A stretch of DNA of 64,000 nucleotides from Ricordea florida (taxonomy: Eukaryota > Cnidaria > Anthozoa > Corallimorpharia > Ricordeidae): contig OX453281.1 in NCBI GenBank assembly GCA_949710005.1, positions 18,985,061 to 19,049,060 of the forward strand. The letters are read 5' to 3'. Position numbers and translations under genes: made by a program. The notes under the pieces were generated by a model. That model was not told the origin of the DNA. It searched no databases and saw nothing but the letters and a program-made list of their open reading frames with translations. Positions 47,837 through 57,918 of the stretch are shown here, in pieces; position 1 is the first letter of the stretch, and each line of letters begins with the position of its first letter.

Positions 47837-48536
47837 CTCCAGTAGATTTAACTTTGTCAACCACTTTCGATATTTGTTTTTTTATCCAATTAAAAGTTTT
47901 ATCTTTTGTTTTTGTTTCCTTAATTTTTTCCACTAAACTCTTTGCTTCATTCATAAAACTAGATACAATATTTTTTCTAGGTGGAGGTGGGCGCGGTGGT
48001 TTAGGTTTAGTAAGATTGGGTGGAGGTGGGCGCGGTGGTTTAGGTTTAGTAAGATTGGGTGGGGGTGGGCGCGGTGGCTTAGGCTTAGTAAGATTGGGTG
48101 GAGGTGGGCGCGGTGGCTTAGGCTTAGTAAGATTGGGTGGAGGTGGGTCCGGAGGTGTTTCTACCCAAGATCTATCCGGCGAACCTGGCGGTGGTGTTTC
48201 TGCATTAAATATTTGTGGCGGGTTTTGTATATCATTTCTGGGGGCTGGATTGGGCCTTTGTTGCTGATTTGTTGTATTTTCAATAGTATTAAGTGCAGTA
48301 ATAAGTTCTGGTTTACGCAGCCTATAATAGCGGGGAATGCCCCGATCTCTGGCAAGATTTTTCAGTTGTTGTACATTTAATCTTTGTAATTGGTTTTGTG
48401 TATTATTTCTTGGTGGATTAATATTATTAATAGCATCAATAAGTTCAGGTTTACGCAACCTGAAATAATTGGGAACATTAAGTTCTCTAGCAATATTTCT
48501 CAATTGAGGTACATGTAATATTTCTAAATTCTCCAT
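47826..48536 (-). CDS. SAP-like/proline-rich protein, detached polymerase N-terminus
   Basis: 236 residues. Two SAP/HeH-like modules ('LHVPQLRNIARELNV' and 'LNVQQLKNLARDRGI', each followed by 'YxRLRKPELI') correspond to the N-terminus of the Polinton 1 polymerase. Four copies of 'PPPPNLTKPKPPRP' follow, then a basic amphipathic end. Its stop overlaps the polymerase ATG by 11 bases, so in this lineage the DNA-binding part is a separate overlapping gene. The first codons lie in the TIR. A terminal-protein or DNA-tethering role is possible, as inference. Confidence 0.75.
   Translation of the reverse strand: MENLEILHVPQLRNIARELNVPNYFRLRKPELIDAINNINPPRNNTQNQLQRLNVQQLKNLARDRGIPRYYRLRKPELITALNTIENTTNQQQRPNPAPRNDIQNPPQIFNAETPPPGSPDRSWVETPPDPPPPNLTKPKPPRPPPPNLTKPKPPRPPPPNLTKPKPPRPPPPNLTKPKPPRPPPPRKNIVSSFMNEAKSLVEKIKETKTKDKTFNWIKKQISKVVDKVKSTGDGL
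47975..48145 (-). repeat. 42-bp coding tandem repeat (PPPPNLTKPKPPRP)
   Basis: Four units of 42 bp differing at a few third positions, in the proline-rich part of the SAP-like gene. The plus-strand glycine-rich frame across it is a shadow. Confidence 0.85.
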
Positions 48537-48911
48537 TTAATATTTCATTATTCATCCTTTTAAATCACAATTTATTTTCATTTTTTATTTTATTGTATTA
48601 ATTTAATTCTGGCAATGGCTTGGCGATGGCTTGGCAATGGCTTGGTGGGAGCTTGGTGATGGTTTGGTGATGGTTTGGCAATGGCTTGGTGATGGCTTGG
48701 TGATGGCTTGGTGATGGTTTGGCAACAGCATGGCAACGGCCTGATAAAATCTCTGTTTAATTTTCAGCTAATTTTTGATTAACTTTTTATAACTTTTTTT
48801 TTTTTTTTTTTGTCTTGATAAAATCTCTGTTTAATTTTATGATAATTTTTGATTAAATTTTTTTTCACTAAAAATTAGTCACTGCGCTAGAATCGGCGTT
48901 TCCCTACTACT
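48481..48911. repeat. Polinton 2 right terminal inverted repeat
   Basis: 431 bp, mirror of 34,368-34,818. Followed by TCTTA. It includes the first about 19 codons of the SAP-like gene. Confidence 0.9.
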
Positions 48912-48925
48912 TCTTATTGTATTCA

Positions 48926-49081
48926 GAATTTCCCGCGGTATCACAGATCCAAATCTCGGCATTAACGAAACATCTATCCTCTGAGAAATGCATACGGTCC
49001 TTGGAAAAACACACTCTTATGGATCTTGCAAAACTTGGCTATCAGCAGGTTTTAGAAAAGGGTGTCGGTGTCTTGCCAACC
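48926..49081 (+). pseudogene. Possible second exon of the outer element's gene, interrupted by an inner TTAA transposon
   Basis: After the acceptor-like TCTTATTGTATTCAG, a frame reads 'FPAVSQIQISALTKHL', 'SLEKHTLMDLAKLGYQQVLE' and 'KGVGVLPTL' up to the TTAA at 49,082. Ignoring the inserted transposon, the frame resumes past the second TTAA and stops at 52,908-52,910, right at the inner edge of the inverted repeat. No family recognised. The Polinton 2 target duplication lies inside the presumed acceptor tract. Confidence 0.3.
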
Positions 49082-49239
49082 TTAAAGGGACACTGTCACG
49101 GGTTGACTTGCGCAGTAGAGCGCACTTATGTTGACACGCTGGGACGTTATGTTTTTTTCGTTCGCCATGATTGAGTTGCCGGCAAGTGGAAATAATTTGC
49201 ATCTATTTTGCATTTTACCGGTTCTTTTGAAATTCCAGT

Positions 49240-50462
49240 GATTGAGGAGTCTGTTTCCTTTGTTTTGGAAGCTATGTCTACTTTCTGCAAGTGTAAAAGT
49301 GCTTCCACTACGAAGCGAAAGGAAAATAGTTCTAGCGGATGCCCTTGCGAAGGAAGAATTGTGCTTTGCGGTATCGATTGCAAATGTGGAACCACAAATA
49401 AACCTTGGAGAAACAAGGTATGCGTGCAGTTGAATTCTTAAAAAATTCGCCTGTCTGTTTTTTAAAGCTGGGAAAAGGAGAATTTCTTTATAATTGTACT
49501 AGCTACATTTTCAGGACTCGCAAGATTCGCCTCTGCAACCGATACACGAGCACGAAGAGTGAGACCAAGAATTGACGGATTTCGTCTCCAATCAGGTTCT
49601 TTGGACGTTGATACAGAGGAACAACAAAAAATCAAAGAGAATAACGATGTGAAGGTACTTTCCTCTTGCTTGGTCTTTTTTGATGCACTGATTTTTATAG
49701 ATTTTATCTGAATACTTATTTTTATAAATAGATTCACAATAATTTCTTACTCCATTTATTGGTTTGTTGTTTTGCACTTGATGTCATGCAGTTTATTCTG
49801 CTTTATCAGTCGGTAAAATAGATATGTCCATTGTTTTTGCATTTGCCATGGGCATGAAAGCACTATATAATCCCTAAAAGGACAGTGGCACATCTGCATG
49901 TTGCAGGCAGTACATTTGCAAGTAAATATTTATGGTATAAATTATGACAGTATTTTCTCCTGTCAACTTTATGACAGTTCACTGGAATAGTAAGTTTACT
50001 TTCTTTCCGATTGCTGTGTTGCCATGCATTTGAGTTACCTGTAGAGCTACACATTGCTACTACTGATTCTATTATAATTATTTGGATTATTTTGTGAACT
50101 TGATTTTAATGAAGTCTTTTGAAATACCAACAGGAGTTCATTTTCACCCTGGATGATGCAATGATAAGCTGAGGTAACCCAGACAGCTACAGCTACAGCC
50201 AACCCTGCCCCACCACTGAGCACAATGGCAATAGCTTTGTGTGTCTGTGATATGTACAGAACCATGTCACAGGCCATAGAAAACAAATGCAGTCAGCAGA
50301 GCAAGTGCATAACAACCACATCCCACTTTGCAAAGTTATACCCTGATACTCATGTCCTTGAACTTGCTATTAGAAGTGTAGGTGACATTAAGAATGACAG
50401 CCAAGTCAATAGTACTTTCACATTCAGCAAAACTGCCTATCATCAATTTATATTGGCCTGAC
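49240..50462 (+). pseudogene. Cysteine-rich / P2X7-C-like gene relic in the inner transposon
   Basis: Exon-like piece 1 (about 49,240-49,417) gives 'MSTFCKCKSAS', 'GCPCEGRIVLCGIDCKCGT' and 'NKPWRNK|GTATGC'. Piece 2 (49,516-49,653) is open in one frame: 'RPRIDGFRLQSGSLDVDTEE'. Piece 3 (from 50,132) gives 'EFIFTLDDAMIS' and stops. Further on, 50,250-50,462 reads 'CDMYRTMSQAIENKC' and 'LELAIRSVGDIKND', then 'KTAYHQFILA'. The last stretch resembles the P2RX7 C-terminal ballast-type domain that is common in coral gene families (memory). The phases do not all join and stops interrupt, so it is decayed. Confidence 0.45.
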
Positions 50463-51100
50463 ATAGTTATTTGGTCAAAGAAAATAGGCATGTGTGTCCT
50501 TCATGCGTTGTTTTAAAAATTAGAGCTTGGAATACCCATCAGTCACTGGGATTTATATGGGGTATTGGGAACACTAACTGTTGAGAGAGCACTACTTCCT
50601 TGTTACAAAGTCTTCCAAAACATGTTTCTTGCAGTGATGATATTTCAACATGCTTTTATTTATTTCTCTTACCAATTTGGTATAATGTGCACTAGGTCAT
50701 ATCACATGTAAATGAATGCATTCTAGAAATTTATATTTATTATTGAATTATTATTACATAATTTACTATCCCAAAATCAGATTTGGGCAATCTCTTATGC
50801 ATTGATTTATTTGAATAAATGGAACATTAATAATAATCATAGTTATGTATTCATCAGTAATTTAGAAAATCTTATATTTATAAATGTGAACATGGAACTC
50901 TGACATTGACTTTTGCTCAAATAATTTGTCATAACAATAGTGAATATCAAAGCACAGTCCCTTTTGGAAAAAGCAATTATTGCATATTAAAGGCTTCAAA
51001 ATATAACATAACCCCCATGACGCAGGGGAATTTCTGAAAGGGGTTATACACTGCAATTACACAGGATAATATCTGCACATTCATGCAGAGTTTTTCATTG

Positions 51101-51420
51101 TCATGGTGCTGTACCATTTTGCTGTTCTTTGGATGGAGGGTTCTCACTACGTTCCTCGGTGGCACTTGCTGCAGACTTGAAATGCAGATCAAACCTACTT
51201 TGGTCATTTGATGAAGGAGGAGCCTTTGCAGCAATTGTGGGTGCCAAGAAACGTGGGAAGCTTGTATTGAGTGACATGTTTCCATGCTCCTCCTCCATAC
51301 TTGCTGCAGTTGTTTTGGTTGCAACACTGGCAACATCACCACCCTGATTTTCCTGACCATCACCAGTACCCACTTATGTATCAAGTAGCAGGAGTTCATC
51401 ATCCTTGCCATAGGCAAATC
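51101..51420 (-). other. Low-complexity open frame inside the inner transposon
   Basis: The minus frame 51,373-51,101 is Ser/Ala/Glu-rich and polar ('SFPRFLAPTIAAKAPPSSND', 'SAASATEERSENPPSKEQQ'), plausible as a disordered exon of the minus-strand gene. A short acidic exon-like piece ('KDDENESDSDVS') lies near 51,700. No domain; coding status unproven. Confidence 0.3.
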
Positions 51421-52298
51421 AGCATTTGTGCTGTAATGCACACTGAGAAAAATAGAAACACAAATACAGTATAAAGAGGGGACCACTGTCATAATAACCA
51501 TACATAAAAAAGGGTGAGTACAAATAGCAAATATTAAATCATGTGAAGATTTCACTAAAACTGAATTCCACCCATTTTTACAAGTTATGTTATTCTCATT
51601 TCACTTATTCAAGCCTAACATTGCACGTTTAACACAACAGTTCTTCAAAGAGGTATGAAGAAAAATACCTACATTGAAACATCAGAGTCACTTTCATTTT
51701 CATCGTCCTTCTAACAAATCAGCATTTTGATTGTAATCCACACTAAGAAAAAATGGAAACACAAATACAGAGTAAAGGTGGAAGTACTATCATAATAACC
51801 ATACATAATAAAGGCTGACCAAAAATAATAATTATCATGTAGATATTTCACTAAAGCTGAATTTCACCTATGTTTACAAGTTATGTTATTCTCACTCACT
51901 TATTCTAGCCTAACATGAAACATCTAACACAACAGGTCTTCAAAGAAGTATGAAGGAAAATAGATATTTGAAACATTGTGAATGTTGTCCTGGTTCAGTT
52001 CTCTAATGGCAGAGTCAAAGAGCTCCCTAAAACGTATTGGCAAAGACAACATTTTAATACATGAGCAACACATACAAAACCATTACAAACATGCAACTAA
52101 TATTGCAGAATAATTGTCATTTTAAATTATTCCCATGTTTTAATAATGTAAAATGAAACACCAGGACAACTGTGATCTGTATTTCCACATGAAGCGAAAA
52201 TAATTTTGTACAAACTTTCAACATGCAAAATACATACTAGGATACATTTATTAAGAAAATATGCCTTTTTAACGAGTTGAAGGTTTTTGCAAAACATT

Positions 52299-52756
52299 TT
52301 ATATATACACTCTACATTTATTATATTTTTCTTTGGAAGGATAGTAACACTTTAAGCAATCGAACGTGTTAGGTACGTGTTGTTTTCGTTCGCCAAACGC
52401 AGCTGTTGAGACACTCAAAATATCTTCCATTTCCCTGAAAGAAAAAAAAACAATAACTTGATAACGTAAATGAAACTTTACAAGGAACATAACACAAACG
52501 GTTATGAACGCAAGTCGTACCTTCGACGATATTCGAGAGACAACAAATGCGCCGCGAAGTCGGAAGTCTCGTAGCCTGCATTATATTTTGCTTGTAGCCA
52601 CGACTTGAATATCCTTCCTTCCAAAAAATACACTTGTGGTTCCTCAAACACGCTTTGTTATATTCACCTCTGTCTTGAATCTTTCGTATTCGTCCCGAGT
52701 TACGTTTACCACCACGCATCCGGCACCCATCCAGACCCTCCACTTGTCGACGCCAT
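52299..52756 (-). pseudogene. Spliced minus-strand gene of the inner transposon, frame-damaged
   Basis: Exon 52,756-52,521 starts 'MASTSGGSGWVPDA'. It changes frame near a GGTGG run, then reads 'GGKRNSGRIRKIQDRGEYNK' and 'LRNHKCIFWKE', changes frame again, and ends 'WLQAKYNAGYETSDFAAHLL' and 'SLEYRR' at a GTACGA donor. The acceptor at 52,434 joins in phase to 'REMEDILSVSTAAFGERKQH' and runs to a stop at 52,299. I recall similar N-terminal domains in coral P2X7-C-like families. The two frame changes suggest decay. Confidence 0.45.
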
Positions 52757-52909
52757 CTTGAATTTGTGAATGCAGAACTTGAAAAAGTCAGGCTGACTTT
52801 TTCAAGTTTCGATCGCCCGCGAGAGCATGCGCAAACCGTGACAGTGTCCCTTTAAGAACAACCAGCGTTGCAAACAAACAATCCAGAGAACGTTTAACAG
52901 TGACATTTA

Positions 52910-53785
52910 ACTGACATTGTTTGCTTGCTCCATGGTGCATTTTGAAAGCTTCTTTAGAAGCTTTTTTACCTCTGGAACCATACACACGAGTTCCGATGCA
53001 TCCGAGGCGACTTCATGACACTAGCCCTCCAGCCCTTTTTATAGCTTTTTTATTATTATTGGACGGATAATTTCGTTTTATTAGTCTCTCAGATAGAAAT
53101 ACCTGTTAAGGTAACAGAATTCCATCAATTTTTTGCGCTTTGAGGGGTAAGTCATAACTTCCGCATGATTTTCTCCTCGATTTGCATATGTTTTCCTTTG
53201 TTTACATTCCCGTTCTTGTCGCGGACAGGCGACTTGGGGGGCACAAGTTGAAATTTTATTACTCGCACGTGTTTAAATTCGCAGAGCTAAAACTTCAGGT
53301 GTAATTAAAAAAATAACAGGTCTTTCGTTTGGCATAGTAGTTTTTTCAATTTGTGACATACCAGGATCGACTTTTGACGGTTGAAGTTGGGCGTTATTTT
53401 GACTACCAAAACAACACACAATCAGAGCGCACACAATAAAAGCCAGAAACTATATTAAAATACTTATTTCGCAAAACCTTTTTACGGGGTCTTAAAGCCG
53501 TGGATGTCTGCTAAATACATGAGTAATATCAAGTCAATAGGAGCTTTTGCGCGCTTGTACTGTTTCATTGAAATATGTTGAAATTTGCACCCGTTTCCCG
53601 AATTAAAAAATGTATTTTTTGCGAATTTTGGAACTTTTCTAAAATTCTCAAAATGTAAAGCGCTTGGGGATTTCTTAATATCGTTTCTTGAAATAGTTCC
53701 CCCAAAGGGATGTTTGGGTGGTATCAGCCAAAATTCGAATTTTTGGAACTGATTTGAGATTCTCGATATTTTCGGACATTGGCTC
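52910..53785. repeat. Outer element, right inverted repeat
   Basis: Mirror of 32,788-33,662, followed by TTAA at 53,786-53,789. Same TATA box on the minus strand near 53,036-53,044. Confidence 0.8.
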
Positions 53786-53789
53786 TTAA

Positions 53790-55117
53790 GCGTGCTATAC
53801 TACTCGTTCTATTCTTCCAAAATCCCAACCTGATCTCTCTCTAGCCATTCCTCGATTTCACCATTCGTTTTTCCAATTTATTACATCCATTTTGAAATCA
53901 CCGGTGATCCCTTCAATTTGATTGGCTTATAGCAGTATGATTTATTCACAACTTACATCAATTTTTGCTCTAAATCGCATAATTTTTAAAACGTTACTCT
54001 TCTTCAAAAACCGGGCTTCCTGAAGTGTATAAATAAATATTTGGAATCACGCGTATGACTTCAGACCAAATTGCACTCCACTCCGTTCAACTACCATTAT
54101 TAATTTGTCAAATGCTCGTTTTATTTCATCTGCATTATGCTTGCTGAAAACGTAAAGCTTCTTCCGAATAAAAAGACCTGCGCTCCTTTTCCTCGCCTAC
54201 CCTCCTTTTCCTTGAGAACTGAATTTCCAGACCAAAATGAACTTTAACACTGCCTTGTTCTTCTATTTCTTTTGCATGTAAATTTTCAAACTTTTGCTTT
54301 GTTTCTTTCTCGGAAACGAAAAGGTCTGTTCTTTACCTATGATCTTCTGGCAGTCATCCATTAGCCATCCATGGAGATTATTATGTAAAATTTGAGTAAA
54401 ATTTGTAACTGTGGCTCCACCTCGAGCTGCACTGGTCGAGGTAGCTCCCCTGCTATTGCGCCGAAAGACATCTGTAGAACAACTTTGGAATACTGATTTG
54501 CTTTCATTTCTTTTTATAATACTAAGGATATATTTCTTCAATATGAAAAAGAATTCTGGGGCTGATTATATTTTTCTAATACGAAAGTAACCCGGAGGCA
54601 TTGCACACATAAAAGCTAAACCTCTTGATAGTTTTAATACCTTACTGTACTCATAAATCAAAATCCTGTAACGACTATGTGGCTGTTAACCGAATTGCTC
54701 GCCTCAGTATAAACAGATCCTAAGGTGAATTCTTACTTATAACGGATTTGAATTCTTGACAGTAAATGGCCTCCACGATTTCCCAGTTATACTTTCGATT
54801 TCTAAAAATACTTTTTAGACACGTTAACCAAGAACTTACAATTTATTTTAGCGAGGTAGATCGGGTTGAAAAATATCTCCTCAAATTCATAAATGACAAA
54901 GGAAATCAAGCATGAAAGATATGGAACAGTGATGATAACCAACTTGTTTTAAAGTCGGTCAACCATTTTCCTCTATTCTGGTTTTCTCATGCAGTTTCCG
55001 TAAACCAATTTCAGGCCGGTAAGCAGGCTGATTTTCCTGTAATAAAAGTAAGGCAAGAAGTTGGCCATCCAACGAGCTAGCCCATCTGACTGAATTCACT
55101 CGGCTCTGCATGTATAA
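53790..55117. other. No gene recognised
   Basis: AT-rich with scattered short frames of no recognisable content. Confidence 0.5.
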
Positions 55118-55320
55118 CAGACCCTGAGGCGAATTCTAAACAGATCTTTAGAGTGAAAGGCGTCTTAGCCTACTGTGAATACGTTAGGTTAATGAAAAGA
55201 TACGCCTTGTAAGACAGACCCTAAGGGGAATTCTTACTCAGTTCTTGTGAGTGAAAGGCGTCTAGCTTCTGACAACACGTTAGGTCAATGAAGAAATACA
55301 CCTTTGGGAGTGAAACGGTA
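55118..55320. repeat. Imperfect tandem duplication, about 100 bp
   Basis: 'cagaccctgaggcgaattct', then 'gtgaaaggcgtct' and 'acgttaggttaatga', occur at about 55,120-55,218 and again at 55,224-55,295. A third partial unit lies at 54,710-54,740. No coding content. The sequence onward to 56,686 has no supported gene. Confidence 0.6.
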
Positions 55321-56686
55321 ACAGACGTTTCACCGTTTAGTGATCAGAATTTGACGGCCAAACGTACATTGCTGCAAACAAAGCGAAAAGGAATGCAGAG
55401 AGGTAATCAGTGAAGAACGTGTGGCGAGTTAATTAGTTGAGGCGTAAAAGGCAAAAATAATGTGACAGTAGAAATAAAGAAATTTCTGTATCATCTAAAT
55501 TTTGTATTCATGACGAAACGCGAAATGGCTGCTACGAAAACCTAGCTGCTGGATTTCCAAGCGCGATACGGACTCACTTATTGGAAATAGGCTATGAAAC
55601 ACTAAGTTACTAGGTACGAAGGAGCGAGGGAGTTCTATTATTTATGCAAATAACGTGAGAGCAACATTGACAGAGAAGATGCCCTTAGGGTTTGATATCG
55701 CCTTCTTGCCTCAACATCTACCCAATGTGTTTGAGCCGATTCTGATTCGTTCTGCAACTCATTGAATTGCATAGAGCAGAAAGAAAACGAAATTTGATGA
55801 GAACTTATTATTTCAACTTTTAAAAGTTTCTTTTTTGTTTTCATTTCTTTTATTTCTTGCATGAAACCAGCTATTTATTCAAGTATGCAACGTGACACAA
55901 AATCATTGACTATTGTCTTTTAACAGACGAATGTTATTTTGGTATTTATATGGAGATTTGCGGTCAACTGGTTAATAATACTTCGATTTAATGTTAATTG
56001 CAACGCAAAGGTATTATTATGCTAAGAGAGATTTCGATGTGAGGAAGGTCGGACATCTTTCACCATTGCAGTTCTGTTGCATTAAACAAGATTGACAGAG
56101 CAAGGTGCCTTGATCTGTAGCGAGTTGTTTCAGTCTTGTTATGGTAAGTGTTATCACTGTTGCTTTATAGTAATTGCGGACTACGTCTGAGTGCATTCAA
56201 TCGTTTTAACGCAAGTTTTTGCGTTCCTGGTGAAGAAAAGTATCCTTATTATGACTTGCAAAGAAACTTCGTTGAGAAACCGTAAGCTGGCTACGAAATT
56301 AGCCAAGCACTGCCAGGCTAGAGACATACTAATAGATGCTTTAATATTCATTAAAACTAATCTATGTCTGAACACTATGGTTGCGGAATGTTCATCGCGG
56401 AGAATGCCTGTTGTTATGGGGACATTTACTTCTAGTTCAACAAAGTTTGAAGATCTGTCATATCACTCGTTGTTATGCATCAACGCTATGAAAGCGCTTC
56501 AATTATTGGTTGCCAAGAACGCACGACGATGCTCACTGATGTGATGTAGGCGGCAAACTAAATAATGAGTGCAGCACGGTATTGTTCTCCATTTGTTTAT
56601 CAAAACGTGAAAATGCGGATATTTTGCAGTACATATTTTAGAAACTCACTTTGGCATTAATGTATAGGCATTCTATTTAGTCAATC

Positions 56687-56903
56687 TTAACCCTTTCACT
56701 CCCAGAAGTGATCAACACCGAACTTCTCCTTTCCATAACACTACACTGTAAAGCAAACTGACTATAAGAACTGCACAAAACAATCAACTCAAAGGTAAGG
56801 AGATGACCTAATGCCAAATTCTAAAACTTTAATTATTTGTAACATAATGTATGGTACTCACTTGAGGGAATTGCTACCCAGATCAGGGGAGTGAAAGGAT
56901 TAA
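56687..56903. mobile_element. MITE with TTAA and CCCTTTCACTCCC ends
   Basis: TTAA + CCCTTTCACTCCC on the left (56,687-56,703) mirrors GGGAGTGAAAGGA + TTAA on the right (to 56,903), with one mismatch. About 210 bp. Third TTAA-type element in the window. Confidence 0.7.
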
Positions 56904-57215
56904 GCACACGAAGAATGATAACATGTCAAATTATCTCTGTTATTGCCTAAAGATGTTGTACACGCAGGATCGCTGACTTTACTTCGCAACAGATTAATGA
57001 TTTATATGAAAATTGATTAAGAAGATTGTAAACAGTTTTGATTATCTGTAGATAACGTTTAAGATTCTTGATTTTACCTTTTCACCATTTATTTTGGGAA
57101 TCTCAAACTCATCAATTATCCATGAGGTTATTAGCCAATGAGGGCAAAGTATCTCGTCACATATGCATGAATCTAGATACCCAATAAAAACGCGTATTCG
57201 GATCACTGGAATGTA

Positions 57216-57279
57216 GATATCCAATAAAAACGCATATCCAGATCATTAATGAACTGGATATACGTTTTCATTGGATATC
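57216..57279. repeat. Imperfect palindrome
   Basis: 'gatatccaataaaaacgcat' is mirrored by 'tacgttttcattggatatc' around a 14-base centre. An extra direct copy of 'ccaataaaaacgc' lies at 57,181. Confidence 0.65.
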
Positions 57280-57477
57280 AAGAGTTATGCATAGCATGAA
57301 ATGCAAAAAAGAAAAACTACACATTCAATAACTCAATAAATCAAGTGAATAACACCTATTTTAATCTAATAAACTGTAAATTCCAAAATAGCGCTTCGGA
57401 ACCAACAACATCTATCAAATGCCTTCGCAAACCACAGATTAAATCATAAACTGTTCTGGCTGGATATCTCTTGGCAA

Positions 57478-57620
57478 GATTTCCGCATAGGTCCCTACCT
57501 CATTATGCGTGCAGCAGATGAATTGTTCAGGGTAATGCATATGTAAACATTTCTTGTTGTTGCAGAATGAAACAGTATGGCTAGAGCATGCATAATGAAG
57601 TAGGGACCTGTGCGGAAATT
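57478..57620. mobile_element. MITE with GATTTCC...GGTCCCTAC arms (copy B)
   Basis: The left arm 'gatttccgcataggtcccta' is mirrored by 'tagggacctgtgcggaaatt' at the right. Same family as 5,454-5,640. Confidence 0.75.
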
Positions 57621-57918
57621 ATTCCTATCTCTTCCCCTCGCTGTTTGCTACTTCCGGCACAAATTTACTGAGCCAATACTTTAGAGTTTCGGCGTCCATG
57701 CTTGTGACATCTGTTATAACGGTATTATGTTTATGCAAGTTACTCCAGTCTTTAAATTCGCCACCAGAATCTATTAAAGGAACATGCACTACACGACTCG
57801 GAAAACTTGCGCAGACCATTTATTGTTGTAAACGGTTGATTTGGGAACACTTTTTCTTTAGCAGTTTACTTCCCTCTTTCCATGTTTGTTGTATTATAAG
57901 TAGTAGTCTTAGGTTAAC

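Larger units (their letters stand above)
34368..48911 (-). mobile_element. Polinton 2 (Maverick-type), intact ends but damaged genes
   Basis: 14,544 bp with TIRs of 451 and 431 bp starting AGTAGTAGGGAAACGCC. Target duplication TCTTA at 34,363-34,367 and 48,912-48,916. Gene order matches Polinton 1 in reverse. It is much more AT-rich and several proteins are only moderately similar, so this is a different lineage and not a copy. Damage: a frame break in the polymerase and an internally deleted penton-like gene. Confidence 0.92.
49082..52855. mobile_element. Inner TTAA transposon with 16-bp TIRs
   Basis: AGGGACACTGTCACGG at 49,086-49,101 is mirrored exactly at 52,836-52,851, with TTAA on both outer sides (49,082-49,085 and 52,852-52,855). 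About 3.8 kb. It contains relics of a plus-strand cysteine-rich/P2X7-C-like gene and a minus-strand spliced gene. TTAA and short TIRs fit Kolobok or piggyBac-type elements. No transposase is recognised with confidence. Confidence 0.8.
32784..53789. mobile_element. Outer TTAA element with 875-bp inverted repeats, hosting two nested elements
   Basis: Inverted repeats at 32,788-33,662 and 52,910-53,785 are nearly identical and stop exactly at TTAA on both outer sides (32,784-32,787 and 53,786-53,789). The sequences outside are unrelated. TTAA duplications are typical of piggyBac and Kolobok superfamilies. Removing Polinton 2 and the inner TTAA transposon leaves about 2.7 kb. A transposase is not recognisable, so it is probably non-autonomous. 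The alternative is an inverted genomic duplication that happens to end in TTAA. Confidence 0.65.

Noticed and set aside
47854-48267. Glycine-rich plus-strand frame
   Set aside because: It is the complement of the proline-rich 42-bp repeats of the SAP-like gene, so it is a shadow.
55638-56544. Frames of 64-117 codons on both strands
   Set aside because: No recognisable family, no splice or repeat context, and both strands are equally open.
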